From IMG/VR virus record IMGVR_UViG_3300037076_000002, positions 1 to 25,686 of that record: DNA of 25,686 nucleotides; one strand, given 5' to 3'. The position numbers were made by a program, and so were the translations under genes. Below are positions 4,895 to 12,812 of the stretch, in pieces. This DNA is from a virus. A model generated the notes under the pieces. That model had not been told where the DNA came from, made no database searches, and was given only the letters and a program-made list of their open reading frames with translations. Each line of letters opens with the position of its first letter. Position 1 is the first letter of the stretch.

Positions 4895-5440
4895 TCAGGC
4901 GGTGGTGGCCTTGGCTCGCATGACGGCGAGCATGTGGTTGTGCGTGATGTCGAGGACCGTCCGAGCCTCTGCGCACGCAACGGCATCCCGCAGGATCGTC
5001 GCCTCGTTCGCCTGTAGGGTCTCACCGCTGACCGACCAGTTCGTGGACCCGCCAATGAGCCACTCGCCGTCCACGATGACCATCTTCCGATGGTTGATCG
5101 CACCACGCTCTGAGGTTCCGATGGCGACGCTGTTGCCCGTCATCTCATGGCTGTACTTCTCCAAGATCGTCCGCTCATGCACGCCGCCAGCCTGTGACTT
5201 GTCGAGGCTGATCTGTACGTACATCGTCGGGTCCTTGAGCGCGGTGTCGAGGAGTTCGGCGAGTTGGTCGTCGTCGTAGCCGTACATGCTGACCACGATC
5301 GAGTGCTGAGCGCTGGCGACAACGGCCACGAGCGCCCCGTGCACGTCATCGACGGGCGAGTAGAACGTGCGCAGATTCGTGGCGTACGAGGGGGCGACAG
5401 GCTTGGCCTTGAACTTGTCGAGGTCGGTGATGGCGAGCAT
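4895..5440 (-). CDS. Phospholipase D-like (HKD) protein (181 aa)
   Basis: The protein has one HKD motif: His117, Lys119 and Asp124 in NHRKMVIVDGEWLIGGSTNWS, with Asn145-Glu146 further on. This is the pattern of the short bacterial PLD/Nuc family, whose members dimerise to build one active site and cut phosphodiester bonds in nucleic acid or phospholipid. The N-terminal part (RTFYSPVDDVHGALVAVVASAQHSIVVSMYGY) fits the first strand and helix of the fold. No signal peptide is visible, so it should be cytoplasmic unless holin releases it. The ATG lies one base after the preceding stop. Its place in the lysis cassette suggests a role in lysis, membrane breakdown or host DNA degradation, all inference. 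Confidence 0.88.
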   Translation of the reverse strand: MLAITDLDKFKAKPVAPSYATNLRTFYSPVDDVHGALVAVVASAQHSIVVSMYGYDDDQLAELLDTALKDPTMYVQISLDKSQAGGVHERTILEKYSHEMTGNSVAIGTSERGAINHRKMVIVDGEWLIGGSTNWSVSGETLQANEATILRDAVACAEARTVLDITHNHMLAVMRAKATTA

Positions 5441-5441
5441 G

Positions 5442-5828
5442 TCAGTGCGTCATCATGTAGATGGAGAAGGCGATGGTGGCCAGCGCTGCGAGCCCGATGA
5501 ACACGGCGAAGAGCCGCTGAAAGGGCGTCCACTGCTGTGTCGAGTTGTCGACTGCAGCCTTAGCCATGGCAACCCGCGCCTCATCTGCGGCCTTCACCGC
5601 AGCAGCAGCCAGCGTGCGAGCCTCCTCAGCGCCCTTCATGTCCGACTCGAGCTGCTGAGTCACGGACTGAAGGGCTCGGATCTCCCCCCGGTGCAGGGTC
5701 ACCTCGGCCCGCAGATCGGAGACCTTCTCCACCACCGAATCGAGCTTGCCCTCCATGCGCGTGAGCGTGATGGCCATCGCCTCCGCTTCACGCGGCTCGA
5801 TCGCCTGAGCCATCCCCCCGTCGCCCAT
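5442..5828 (-). CDS. Coiled-coil protein with C-terminal membrane helix, possible second holin or lysis regulator (128 aa)
   Basis: Residues about 18-95 are a long charged helix likely to form a coiled coil (RMEGKLDSVVEKVSDLRAEVTL onwards, with Ala-rich repeats). Residues about 105-126 (LFAVFIGLAALATIAFSIYMM) form one hydrophobic segment, leaving a two-residue tail. Such a cytoplasmic coiled coil anchored by a C-terminal helix is common beside holins in actinophages. The start overlaps the preceding stop as TGATG; a second ATG five codons later is possible. It may be a pinholin, an antiholin or a membrane-tethered regulator. The sequence does not decide this. Confidence 0.7.
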   Translation of the reverse strand: MGDGGMAQAIEPREAEAMAITLTRMEGKLDSVVEKVSDLRAEVTLHRGEIRALQSVTQQLESDMKGAEEARTLAAAAVKAADEARVAMAKAAVDNSTQQWTPFQRLFAVFIGLAALATIAFSIYMMTH

Positions 5829-6235
5829 CAGCTCAGGGTCGTGGTGCCGTCAGCAGCCACGCTCGTGATCGCCCCGTCAGCGTTCGCTGTGACAGACGGG
5901 GCGACCACCACGGGATCGATCGCGTGAGCCGGAACAGGTGCAGGGCTCGTGGCGACCTCGATCTTGTTGGCGACCCCGGACGGCTTCCACACGCCTTCAT
6001 AGACGCTGACCGCTGCGATGACGACGCCCGTGACGAAGACGAGGATCTTGGTCGGGTCGCTGACCTCGAGGCCGTTTGTCGACACGTAGCCGACGAGGCC
6101 CGCCAGGACCGACATGCCGACGCCGATGATGGTCCGGGTGCGGCTCGACCAGCGCTTCTGCTGCACGATGGCGGTGACCAGCGGCAGGACTGTGCCGATG
6201 GCGAGAATGAGTGCGACGGTCTGCTCGGTGGTCAT
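5828..6235 (-). CDS. Putative holin (135 aa)
   Basis: Three hydrophobic segments are visible: about residues 6-25 (TVALILAIGTVLPLVTAIV), 36-52 (IIGVGMSVLAGLVGYVS) and 63-80 (KILVFVTGVVIAAVSVYEG). A basic loop (QQKRWSSRTR) separates the first two. The 50-residue tail is Ala/Val/Pro-rich and polar. Size, topology and location two genes after the endolysin match phage holins, which form lesions in the cell membrane to release the endolysin. There is no strong sequence signature, so the call rests on membrane segments and context. The ATG lies one base after the previous stop. Confidence 0.75.
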   Translation of the reverse strand: MTTEQTVALILAIGTVLPLVTAIVQQKRWSSRTRTIIGVGMSVLAGLVGYVSTNGLEVSDPTKILVFVTGVVIAAVSVYEGVWKPSGVANKIEVATSPAPVPAHAIDPVVVAPSVTANADGAITSVAADGTTTLS

Positions 6236-6236
6236 G

Positions 6237-6518
6237 TCAGTTCTCCTTGGTGATGGTGGGCCAGGCGTAGGTGCGGGGACCCTCGCCTACGACCACAGCA
6301 GTCACCCAGAGGGTGTCGTTGCCGTCGAGGAAGACCTGCCCTTGAACGGCGCTCTCGGGCGTGGAGCCCCAGACGCGCGTGATGAGCATCGGGAAGACGT
6401 CGCCCTCGCGGACAGCGTTGCCCTCGGTGTCGAGGTCCTTGGTGCGAGCCTGCGTGATCTTGGCGACGTCCATGCCGGACAGGGTGTAGTGGACGATGCG
6501 GCCGATGGTGGGCTTCAT
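6237..6518 (-). CDS. Conserved small phage protein between endolysin and holin (93 aa)
   Basis: The protein begins MKPTIGRIVHYTLSG and contains PMLITRVWG and QVFLDGNDTLWVTAV, ending GPRTYAWP. Similar short beta-rich proteins occur beside lysis genes in many actinophages, usually without assigned function; this is from memory. It has no membrane segment or signal peptide. The ATG at 6516-6518 lies one base after the endolysin stop. A longer frame is open upstream, but it overlaps the endolysin and has no supporting sequence. A role in lysis timing or virion structure is possible. Confidence 0.75.
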   Translation of the reverse strand: MKPTIGRIVHYTLSGMDVAKITQARTKDLDTEGNAVREGDVFPMLITRVWGSTPESAVQGQVFLDGNDTLWVTAVVVGEGPRTYAWPTITKEN

Positions 6519-6519
6519 G

Positions 6520-6729
6520 TCAGACCGCCTTGATGGACTTGGCGACCTTGGCGCACATGGTGCGGATGAGGTCGACCTGCCTGTCGTTGAAGTCGCCCTT
6601 GGTGCCCTCGTCGGTGACGCCTGGGAGGCTGCGCAGTTGGTCGTCCTCCTCCGATGTCGGCGTCCAGAAGGCACCGGTGCCGATGTTTGCGGCGTACACA
6701 CTGCCTCGGTTCGTGAATCGAACGGTCAT
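6520..6729 (-). CDS. Possible internally started C-terminal endolysin domain (69 aa)
   Basis: The endolysin frame contains an ATG at 6727-6729 preceded by AGGAGG five bases upstream, as good as the best gene starts in the window. Translation from there gives the C-terminal domain only (MTVRFTNRG to SIKAV). Endolysins such as Lys170 of an Enterococcus phage are known to make a free cell-wall-binding subunit from an in-frame internal start and to assemble it with the full-length enzyme. Whether this happens here is inference. Confidence 0.5.
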   Translation of the reverse strand: MTVRFTNRGSVYAANIGTGAFWTPTSEEDDQLRSLPGVTDEGTKGDFNDRQVDLIRTMCAKVAKSIKAV

Positions 6730-7299
6730 GTCGTCCTCCTGTGTGAGTGGTGCTGGTGTCGGGGAGTTGGTCGGGAATGAGGGTGCGCTGGGGATGTGAA
6801 CGGTGCCCGACGCGATGCCACCGGGGCTTCCCGAGTGAGTGCCGTAGGCAGGCGCCCCGTAGCCGTAGATGTACGAGTCGGCGCGGTTGTGGGCCTTCTG
6901 GTAGACGCCATCGCCTTCTGGTGACCCGTTGGTGTTGGTGTTCCCCTCGACCGTGGTGATCGTGGTCGCGGTGATGCCGACGACGATTCCGGTGTGCTCG
7001 CCACCTCCTGGGCCGTACAGAACCTGAGCGCCGAGCGTGGGGGTCGTTGACCAGCGCTTGCGGGACTTCCATCCGGCGACGCTCACGGCACACGAGGCGG
7101 ACACTGGGAAGTCGGCCAGGCCTGCCTGGTGGAAGCACCAAGCCACGAACACGTCGCACCAGGCGTACCCGTTGGCCCATTCCAGGCCGGGGACCTGGGC
7201 AGCGTACTTCTCGATGTTGTTCCAGTGGCCCCCGGAGAAGCCCTCGCGGTAGCCGACCTGGGTCTTGGCGATGTCGATCACTTGCTGCGCTGTGGGCAT
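6520..7299 (-). CDS. CHAP-domain endolysin (259 aa)
   Basis: This is a peptidoglycan hydrolase of the CHAP (cysteine amidase/peptidase) type that degrades the host wall at the end of infection. Residues 1-150 carry the domain: Cys48 in YAWCDVFVAW, His102 in GGGEHTGIVV and Asn120 in VEGNTNTNG form the expected triad, and the AKTQVGYREG start and GDGVYQK segment are typical. A Gly/Pro/Ser-rich linker (about 152-188) leads to a 69-residue C-terminal domain starting MTVRFTNRG, probably for wall binding. There is no signal peptide, so export relies on holin. Inside the frame a perfect ribosome site precedes the C-terminal domain, described separately. Confidence 0.93.
   Translation of the reverse strand: MPTAQQVIDIAKTQVGYREGFSGGHWNNIEKYAAQVPGLEWANGYAWCDVFVAWCFHQAGLADFPVSASCAVSVAGWKSRKRWSTTPTLGAQVLYGPGGGEHTGIVVGITATTITTVEGNTNTNGSPEGDGVYQKAHNRADSYIYGYGAPAYGTHSGSPGGIASGTVHIPSAPSFPTNSPTPAPLTQEDDMTVRFTNRGSVYAANIGTGAFWTPTSEEDDQLRSLPGVTDEGTKGDFNDRQVDLIRTMCAKVAKSIKAV
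6735..6740 (-). promoter_or_regulatory. Strong internal Shine-Dalgarno site in endolysin gene
   Basis: AGGAGG reads on the minus strand, followed by ACGAC and ATG. It falls at the end of the proline-rich linker, exactly at the boundary of the C-terminal domain. Confidence 0.7.
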
Positions 7300-7308
7300 G
7301 GGGCGCTC

Positions 7309-9411
7309 CTAAGCCTGGACGAATCGGGAGATGGACGGCGCGACGCTGTAGGTGATGGCGAACGTCTCACCGGGACCGATGCGCAGTGACCCGGACGTCA
7401 TGCCCGTGATCGTGGTCCCGTTCTTGGCGATGACCGTGACCGTGCCGCCGTAGATGCTGAGGTCCCAGACGAGCGCTGACAGGTTCGTCGTGACGACAGT
7501 CGAGCCCGCAGGCGACAGGGCCACATAGCCTGCGTATCCGGTGCCGATGTTGCCGTTGATGCGGCGGTTCGTCGAAGTCACTGTGTTCGCCGCGAGGTTG
7601 TAGCCGCCGCCCGCGCCACCCGTGAACCGGCAGTCGGTGATCCGGTAGCCGTCACAGTCGGCGCCCACATAGACGCCCCAGTCGTTGCGCCACGGAGTAC
7701 CAGCGGCGGTCAGGTCATCGTTGCCGTCGCAGCTGTCGAGGTGGAAGCCTTTCGCACCGGGCGCGAAGTAGACGGATCCCGCGAGAGCCGAGGCGCGAGA
7801 GTTGGCACCGACCGCGAGCTTGTAGCGGTTCTGCTTCGCGTTCGTCGCCGCATAGGAGAGGGCTCCCTTGCCGGAGATCGGGATGATGAGGTCCATGTCA
7901 TGGAAGTCGTTCATCGACGAACCGAGTATCTGAACGCTGTTGTCTTCCCACGACATCACCCAGCAGCGGTTGCCTGCACTGAATCCACTGATGATGCCGT
8001 TAGTCGAATCGAGGTAGATGCCCTGCCGCTTGCAGTAGTCGAAGACCGTGTTCGAGAGCATGAAGTTCTGGTAGATCTGCGACGCGGCAGGGATCACGAT
8101 CATCCCGAAGTCGAACCGCTCGAAGATGCTGTTGGAGATCTGGATCGTGTCCCAGCTTCCAGCCAAGCACGAGAACGCGTACGTCCCGGTCACCGTCGTC
8201 ATCGCGGCAGGGTGGACGGGGGGCAGGACGCCGCGCACGAACACGCCCGAGTCGGACATCATGAACCCGGCGCCGAACCGCAGGTCGAACAGGGGCACGC
8301 CAGCGTTCGCGATGGACCCGTGGACGTTGCGGACAGTGACGCCGCCCGCGATCCGAGATGACGTGATGCCCATCTTGAGCAGCGTCGGGATGCGGACCAG
8401 CTGTAGGTCGCTGAACTCAGTATCGAAGGCGTAGTCAATGGTGACGACCGACCCGACAGTGTCAGCCGCGTACTCGATCTTCATGTTGTGCAGCCCGCCG
8501 CCGACCGGAAGCCGGGTCAGCGACGAGTCGCCCCATGTGAACGTGGTCGACGCGGATGCCAGGAGCAGCACGCTCCCGTCGCGCGACCGACCGGTGAAGT
8601 GGACGCCAGAGACGGTGATCGGGTTGAGTGCCGAACTGATCTTGTACCGGCCGTCAGGGATGTGGAACGTGACGCCAGTGACGTTTTCCCGGTCGCTGCC
8701 CAGGAGCGAGTTGGCGTACGCGATGGCGGCGTTGAACGCGGTCGTGTTGTCCGTGGTCCCGTCGCCGACAGCGCCGTAGTCCACGATGTTGCGGACAAGG
8801 GCACCCTTCGCCACGTACGCGGGCAGCCGCGCGTCGGCAACCGTGCCCGTGGTCAGGTTCGAGGCGTTGATGACAGACGCACCCTGTGAGGCGACGGGCA
8901 GGCGGGCATCGTTGAGCGTGCCCGAGGTCAGCAGCGACGCGTCTGTCACGGCCGCGATCGTGGCGCGTGCCTGCGAGATGGAGCCCCACACGTCGGGAAT
9001 GGTGCCGGTGACGGTCGTGATCGGGAACAGGCTGTCGAGGCTGACCACGGACCCGTCGCCGATGGGCAGCGAGAACGGGCCGATGGTGACAGCCGGGACG
9101 GTCTGCCCACCGAGCGGCGACACGAACTCGATCGTCGCCGTGTACGAGTGCGTCGGGGACGAGACTGCGGCACCCGTGGCCGTGTTCTTCCAGCCGGTCG
9201 CGTCGGTCGTCGGCAGCGTGATCTGCCACAGTGCCGGGGGTGACGCGGTGTAGGTGCTGACCATCTGCGCAAACGTGAACCCGGTCGCGATCCAGGTCAG
9301 ATCCAGCGACGAACGAACCGTCACCGACAGGGTCACGGCCGCATTGATGCCAGGATCGAGGTAGCCAGCGGACAGCGAGACGGTACGCGTCGGGACGTAG
9401 GTCGGGAACAT
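7309..9411 (-). CDS. Tail spike / tail fibre with pectate-lyase-fold domain (700 aa)
   Basis: Residues 1-145 form a beta-rich virion-attachment domain. Two TSGTLNDARLP-type motifs (about 162-172 and 188-197), common in trimeric phage fibres, lead into a right-handed beta-helix that starts near residue 205 with NIVDYGAVGDGTTDNTTAFNAAI, the hallmark of the pectate lyase superfamily 3 fold. The following repeats of short beta-strands fill most of the protein, and about 80 residues at the end form a different cap. Such proteins bind and often cut surface polysaccharide. The substrate cannot be told from the sequence. The ATG overlaps the previous stop as TGATG. It is the last virion gene before the endolysin. 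Confidence 0.88.
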   Translation of the reverse strand: MFPTYVPTRTVSLSAGYLDPGINAAVTLSVTVRSSLDLTWIATGFTFAQMVSTYTASPPALWQITLPTTDATGWKNTATGAAVSSPTHSYTATIEFVSPLGGQTVPAVTIGPFSLPIGDGSVVSLDSLFPITTVTGTIPDVWGSISQARATIAAVTDASLLTSGTLNDARLPVASQGASVINASNLTTGTVADARLPAYVAKGALVRNIVDYGAVGDGTTDNTTAFNAAIAYANSLLGSDRENVTGVTFHIPDGRYKISSALNPITVSGVHFTGRSRDGSVLLLASASTTFTWGDSSLTRLPVGGGLHNMKIEYAADTVGSVVTIDYAFDTEFSDLQLVRIPTLLKMGITSSRIAGGVTVRNVHGSIANAGVPLFDLRFGAGFMMSDSGVFVRGVLPPVHPAAMTTVTGTYAFSCLAGSWDTIQISNSIFERFDFGMIVIPAASQIYQNFMLSNTVFDYCKRQGIYLDSTNGIISGFSAGNRCWVMSWEDNSVQILGSSMNDFHDMDLIIPISGKGALSYAATNAKQNRYKLAVGANSRASALAGSVYFAPGAKGFHLDSCDGNDDLTAAGTPWRNDWGVYVGADCDGYRITDCRFTGGAGGGYNLAANTVTSTNRRINGNIGTGYAGYVALSPAGSTVVTTNLSALVWDLSIYGGTVTVIAKNGTTITGMTSGSLRIGPGETFAITYSVAPSISRFVQA

Positions 9412-10049
9412 CAGGCGATCTTCGTGATCGCGATGCGGGACGTGCTCGTGACAGGGCCGCCCGTTGTCTGCATGTACTGGAACGAGAGCACCTGGGACGC
9501 GGTCAGGGTCAGCAGGTTCGGGTACGCCAACAGGAGACCGCCCTCACCGACGAACGCGTTCTGCTGCACGACGACCGGGCCGCCTGTGACTGTCACGAAC
9601 GTGCGGCCAGTCACGGTGCCGCCCACGACTACCGCGATCGTCAGGGCATACACGCCCGGCTGGGCAATGACGATCGTCCCCGCCGATGCGGTCGCGAACG
9701 TCAGGTCCGTCGTCGCACCGGCCACGTTCGTGACTGTGCCGATGGACGAGTTCAGGACCCCGTTGCCAGCACCGACAATGGACGTGGTGAACTCCGCGTG
9801 CGACGAGCTGCGCCACGTCGTCCCGTCGTAGGTCCACCGCACCAGAGTGTCCGTCTGGAGGACGACGAGCGGATCAGTTGGGCTGGGCGTCCATCCGCAC
9901 GTGGTCGCCAACGTCGTACGCGCAGTCGCGTTCGCGGCGAGGATCGCGATCCTGCCGTGCAGCGATGCCACGATCTGCTGCATCCAGTAGACGGGGTCGA
10001 ATCCGTCGCTACCTGCAGGCTGGGCGACACCGTTCGGGTTGGTTGCCAT
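9411..10049 (-). CDS. Minor tail / baseplate protein (212 aa)
   Basis: The protein begins MATNPNGVAQPAGSDGFDPVYWMQQIVASLHGRIA, a helical stretch, followed by a segment around residues 50-80 (PLVVLQTDTLVRWTYDGTTWRSS) that resembles the strand-rich linker domains of phage baseplate proteins. The C-terminal 120 residues are beta-rich with Gly/Thr/Val repeats (ASAGTIVIAQPGVYALTIAV), like a C1q/TNF-type fibre head. AGGAG lies four bases before the ATG. Position between the hub-region genes and the tail spike suggests a peripheral baseplate or receptor-binding component. Confidence 0.72.
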   Translation of the reverse strand: MATNPNGVAQPAGSDGFDPVYWMQQIVASLHGRIAILAANATARTTLATTCGWTPSPTDPLVVLQTDTLVRWTYDGTTWRSSSHAEFTTSIVGAGNGVLNSSIGTVTNVAGATTDLTFATASAGTIVIAQPGVYALTIAVVVGGTVTGRTFVTVTGGPVVVQQNAFVGEGGLLLAYPNLLTLTASQVLSFQYMQTTGGPVTSTSRIAITKIA

Positions 10050-10057
10050 GAGACTCC

Positions 10058-10801
10058 TTACCTATGCCAATCGGCGTCGAGCTGGCCGCTCGCCGGGTCA
10101 ACGTCCAGCCCGGCGATCCCCAGATACGGGGAGCCGGTGATCGAAATGCCGCCACCCGCGGCGATGGTGGCGTAGCACGCGGACGGGAGAGTCCCGACCC
10201 AGCCGCCGCCGTAGTGCGCGGCGAGAGTGAAGTCGTACGGGCCAGCGACACGTGTCACGTCCCCGCCAGGCCGGGTGCTCGACGTGTGCGCGTAGGCGTG
10301 CATCGTGAGCGCCGAGTTGTTGCTGCCGATCTCCAGTCGGGGACCGACCCTGAGTCGAACCGCGTCCCATGTCGCACCGGCGATCTGGTTCGCCTGCGAC
10401 CCGTAGAACCATGCGCCGTTGTAGGCGTACGAGGAGCCAGGTGCCGAGCCTTGACCGACCGCGCGTAGTGACATGCCACGACCCGAGCCGGGATGTCCCC
10501 AGCCGTCAGCCGACCGGTATGAGCCGGAGTCGATCGCGGGCATAGAGAGCGTGCCCGAGCCTGTGACCGGCGGTGCGGTCGGTGCGGGTGCAACCCCTGG
10601 ACCTGATCCGGGAATCGACGTGGCGCCCAGGATCGTCGCCTCACCAGCACACAGCAGCACCCGCACCCGGTCGTTCAGCGCGGGCGTGTACGAGACAGGG
10701 CACCAGGGCGAGGCGTACACCGCACCATCCACGTTCACCGCGAGACTCGGCCCGGTCCCGACGATCACACCGGGCCGAACGTTCATGCCAAGATCAGCCA
10801 C
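10058..10801 (-). CDS. Minor tail protein (247 aa)
   Basis: The N-terminal 65 residues (VNVDGAVYASPWCPVSYTPALNDRVRVLLCAGEATILGA) resemble the OB-fold-like module found in baseplate spike and hub proteins. A Pro/Gly/Ser-rich linker (about 66-85) leads to a C-terminal half that begins GSYRSADGW and contains aromatic- and Gly-rich strands, perhaps a carbohydrate-contact domain. The start is GTG at 10799-10801, overlapping the end of the previous gene by 8 bp; an ATG five codons later is the alternative. No enzymatic motif is seen. Confidence 0.72.
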   Translation of the reverse strand: MADLGMNVRPGVIVGTGPSLAVNVDGAVYASPWCPVSYTPALNDRVRVLLCAGEATILGATSIPGSGPGVAPAPTAPPVTGSGTLSMPAIDSGSYRSADGWGHPGSGRGMSLRAVGQGSAPGSSYAYNGAWFYGSQANQIAGATWDAVRLRVGPRLEIGSNNSALTMHAYAHTSSTRPGGDVTRVAGPYDFTLAAHYGGGWVGTLPSACYATIAAGGGISITGSPYLGIAGLDVDPASGQLDADWHR

Positions 10802-11972
10802 GGCGCACCTGCACGGACACGGCCTCGAGGGTTTCCGTGGAGACCCGGACCGTCAGTGACATGGACTTGCTGGGCACGATCCCCTTGTCGGACTGCACCG
10901 TCTGCCACGACATGGCAACCACCCGTCCGATGAGCGGAATGTCCCCTGCGATCGTCGGGGCGACGACGGTCACCAGGTCATGCGGCTGGATGCCAGGATG
11001 CGCGAGACACGACACGGGCAGGTCGATCGTGCCGCTCGTGATCTGCTGGTCGCGCAAGGTCCGCGCGTCGGCATCCACGCCCGCCTGGGTCGTCGCGATC
11101 GCCTGATGAAAATACGGGACCTTGCCGTAGGGACCCCCGAAGGCGAGCGGGCCAGTACCCAGGTATGCGCGGCCGATCAGCGGCGTCCCATCCGCCGCTG
11201 TCCCCTTCGACGTGACCGCGTTGTACGTGGCCGCATCGCTCAGCGACCGGGTCAGGTCGACAAGCGCCCCGCCAACCCCGCCCTGGATCGTCCACACGGG
11301 GCCGACACCAGACAGTGGCACCACCTGCAGCGACCCGTCCGGGCCGATCCTGGCCGTCGCCGAGATCATGTCGAGCAGGTCACCCACAGCAGCGGTACGC
11401 GACTCGGGATAGACGTAGGTGGCGGGGATGACCGCGTTCGCCGGCGCGAGCGTCGTGTCGACGCTGCCGTAGTCACGCAGAATCCGCTGGAGCTCGCCGT
11501 ACACGGTCGCACCGACCGGGATCGCCTCGCCGTCCAGGCGGCAGATCGACGCGGCCGCTGTGATCGCCTCATCGGCCTGGATCGTGACTTCCGCACCGGA
11601 CGAGACCCGGATCGGGCCACGAGAGGACCCGTAGACCAGCCACCGTTCCGTAGGGGCTGATTTCCGGATCCGCCACTGACCGTACGTCACGCGAGCGCCA
11701 GAGATCCCCGACTGCCACGCGAGAGACAGCAGTGACCCGCCAGGCCCCAACGGGTCACCCATCCCCCACGGCGACAGGGACCCGTCAGGGTCGGAGGCGA
11801 CCAGCGTCATCTGCCCCTGTACGTCGCGGGACACGTCCCACCCGAGCGCACACGACTTGATCCCCAGCGACGGGACCAGCAGTGACCCATCACGCCACAC
11901 CGACGCGGTGAACACGTCACCCTGCGCCGACCCAGCGACCTCGTCATCCAGGTCAGCAGAGACGAGCCTCAC
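10794..11972 (-). CDS. Tail hub-like minor tail protein, DUF5047-like (392 aa)
   Basis: This resembles the Tal/gp27-type hub proteins that close the tail tip: an N-terminal region with GWDVSRDVQGQMTLVASDPDGSLSPWG, a YGQWRIRKS turn, and a middle with ELQRILRDYG and LLDMISATARIGPDGSLQVVPL. Actinophage proteins of this kind are often labelled DUF5047; the name is from memory. The GTG at 11970-11972 overlaps the preceding stop as GTGA, favoured over a start 24 bases upstream. No peptidase or lytic domain follows the hub, so any wall-degrading activity at the tail tip would have to come from another protein. Confidence 0.75.
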   Translation of the reverse strand: MRLVSADLDDEVAGSAQGDVFTASVWRDGSLLVPSLGIKSCALGWDVSRDVQGQMTLVASDPDGSLSPWGMGDPLGPGGSLLSLAWQSGISGARVTYGQWRIRKSAPTERWLVYGSSRGPIRVSSGAEVTIQADEAITAAASICRLDGEAIPVGATVYGELQRILRDYGSVDTTLAPANAVIPATYVYPESRTAAVGDLLDMISATARIGPDGSLQVVPLSGVGPVWTIQGGVGGALVDLTRSLSDAATYNAVTSKGTAADGTPLIGRAYLGTGPLAFGGPYGKVPYFHQAIATTQAGVDADARTLRDQQITSGTIDLPVSCLAHPGIQPHDLVTVVAPTIAGDIPLIGRVVAMSWQTVQSDKGIVPSKSMSLTVRVSTETLEAVSVQVRRG

Positions 11973-12811
11973 AGGACACCCGGGTTCGCCAACCACTGTG
12001 TGAAAGTTTTGCCGGTGGGCTGTGCGGCCTTAACCTGGTCGAAGGTGACGCTGGTGCCCATCTGGGCCAGAACGAGCGTCTTGACCATGTCGAACGTCCA
12101 CCAGGGGACGACGATTCGCATCGTGACAGGCGTGACCTGGCGGGCCGTCAGCGTCCACTCAGACACGGTTCCCGCAGCCTCACGAGTCTCTGTCGCGTCA
12201 CCCAGGGAGCAGTACGCCACCGGATCGAGCAGACCCACAGCCGGTAGCCCCCGAATCACAACCTGGCCGGCATTCATCAGCATGTTGTGAAGCGCGCCAC
12301 CCTCAGCCGCCACGTCATAGGTCAGCACGAACGGCAGCACGGACACCTTCTGGCGGATGCCGATCGACGCGGCCGGGGTATCCGTGCCCATCACCGACGC
12401 CGTGTCGACAAGCTGGCTCCATGTCGCATTCGCCAGCGACCCGAGGGTGAGCAGCACGTGCCCCGACGACATGTCGGCGTATAGCGCCACGGATGACTTC
12501 GGGGCGAGCGGGTCCTGAATCCAGGCCGTTGGGGACGTGATGAGGACTGTCGTCGACCAGGTGACCGACGTTCCGCCCGTGATGATGGCCTGATAGGTCG
12601 CGGTCACGTTGAGCGGCGGGAAGTAGTCCCGGATGAACGTCGAGCCGAGGATGCCCGTGACGCTGCCGCCACGGACCGGGTACCAGGTCGCGCCACCATC
12701 CCACGAGACAGTGACCACGATCGCGCACGCCGTACCCGTCGACAGGCCATCGATCGTGACGCCAGCCTGAGGCGCACCAGCATCCCCAGTCAGCGCAACA
12801 GTCAACGCCAT
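11969..12811 (-). CDS. Distal tail protein-like (280 aa)
   Basis: It follows the tape measure and precedes the hub, the usual place of the distal tail (Dit) protein. The N-terminal half is beta-rich (VTIDGLSTGTACAIVVTVSWDGGATWYPVRGG, then TATYQAIITGG); the C-terminal half has QKVSVLPFVLTYD, EWTLTARQVTPV and TFDMVKTLVLAQMGTSVTFDQV. Dit rings anchor the baseplate to the tail tube. AGGAG lies eight bases before the ATG, which starts one base after the tape-measure stop. Direct sequence similarity to characterised Dit proteins cannot be judged by eye, so a generic minor tail role is the fallback. Confidence 0.72.
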   Translation of the reverse strand: MALTVALTGDAGAPQAGVTIDGLSTGTACAIVVTVSWDGGATWYPVRGGSVTGILGSTFIRDYFPPLNVTATYQAIITGGTSVTWSTTVLITSPTAWIQDPLAPKSSVALYADMSSGHVLLTLGSLANATWSQLVDTASVMGTDTPAASIGIRQKVSVLPFVLTYDVAAEGGALHNMLMNAGQVVIRGLPAVGLLDPVAYCSLGDATETREAAGTVSEWTLTARQVTPVTMRIVVPWWTFDMVKTLVLAQMGTSVTFDQVKAAQPTGKTFTQWLANPGVL

Positions 12812-12812
12812 G

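Noticed and set aside
4171-5106. Longer integrase extending in frame up to 5106
   Set aside because: The frame is open across the attP and into the late genes on the same strand, but the extra sequence is low complexity and there is a good ribosome site at the MSRRASG start.
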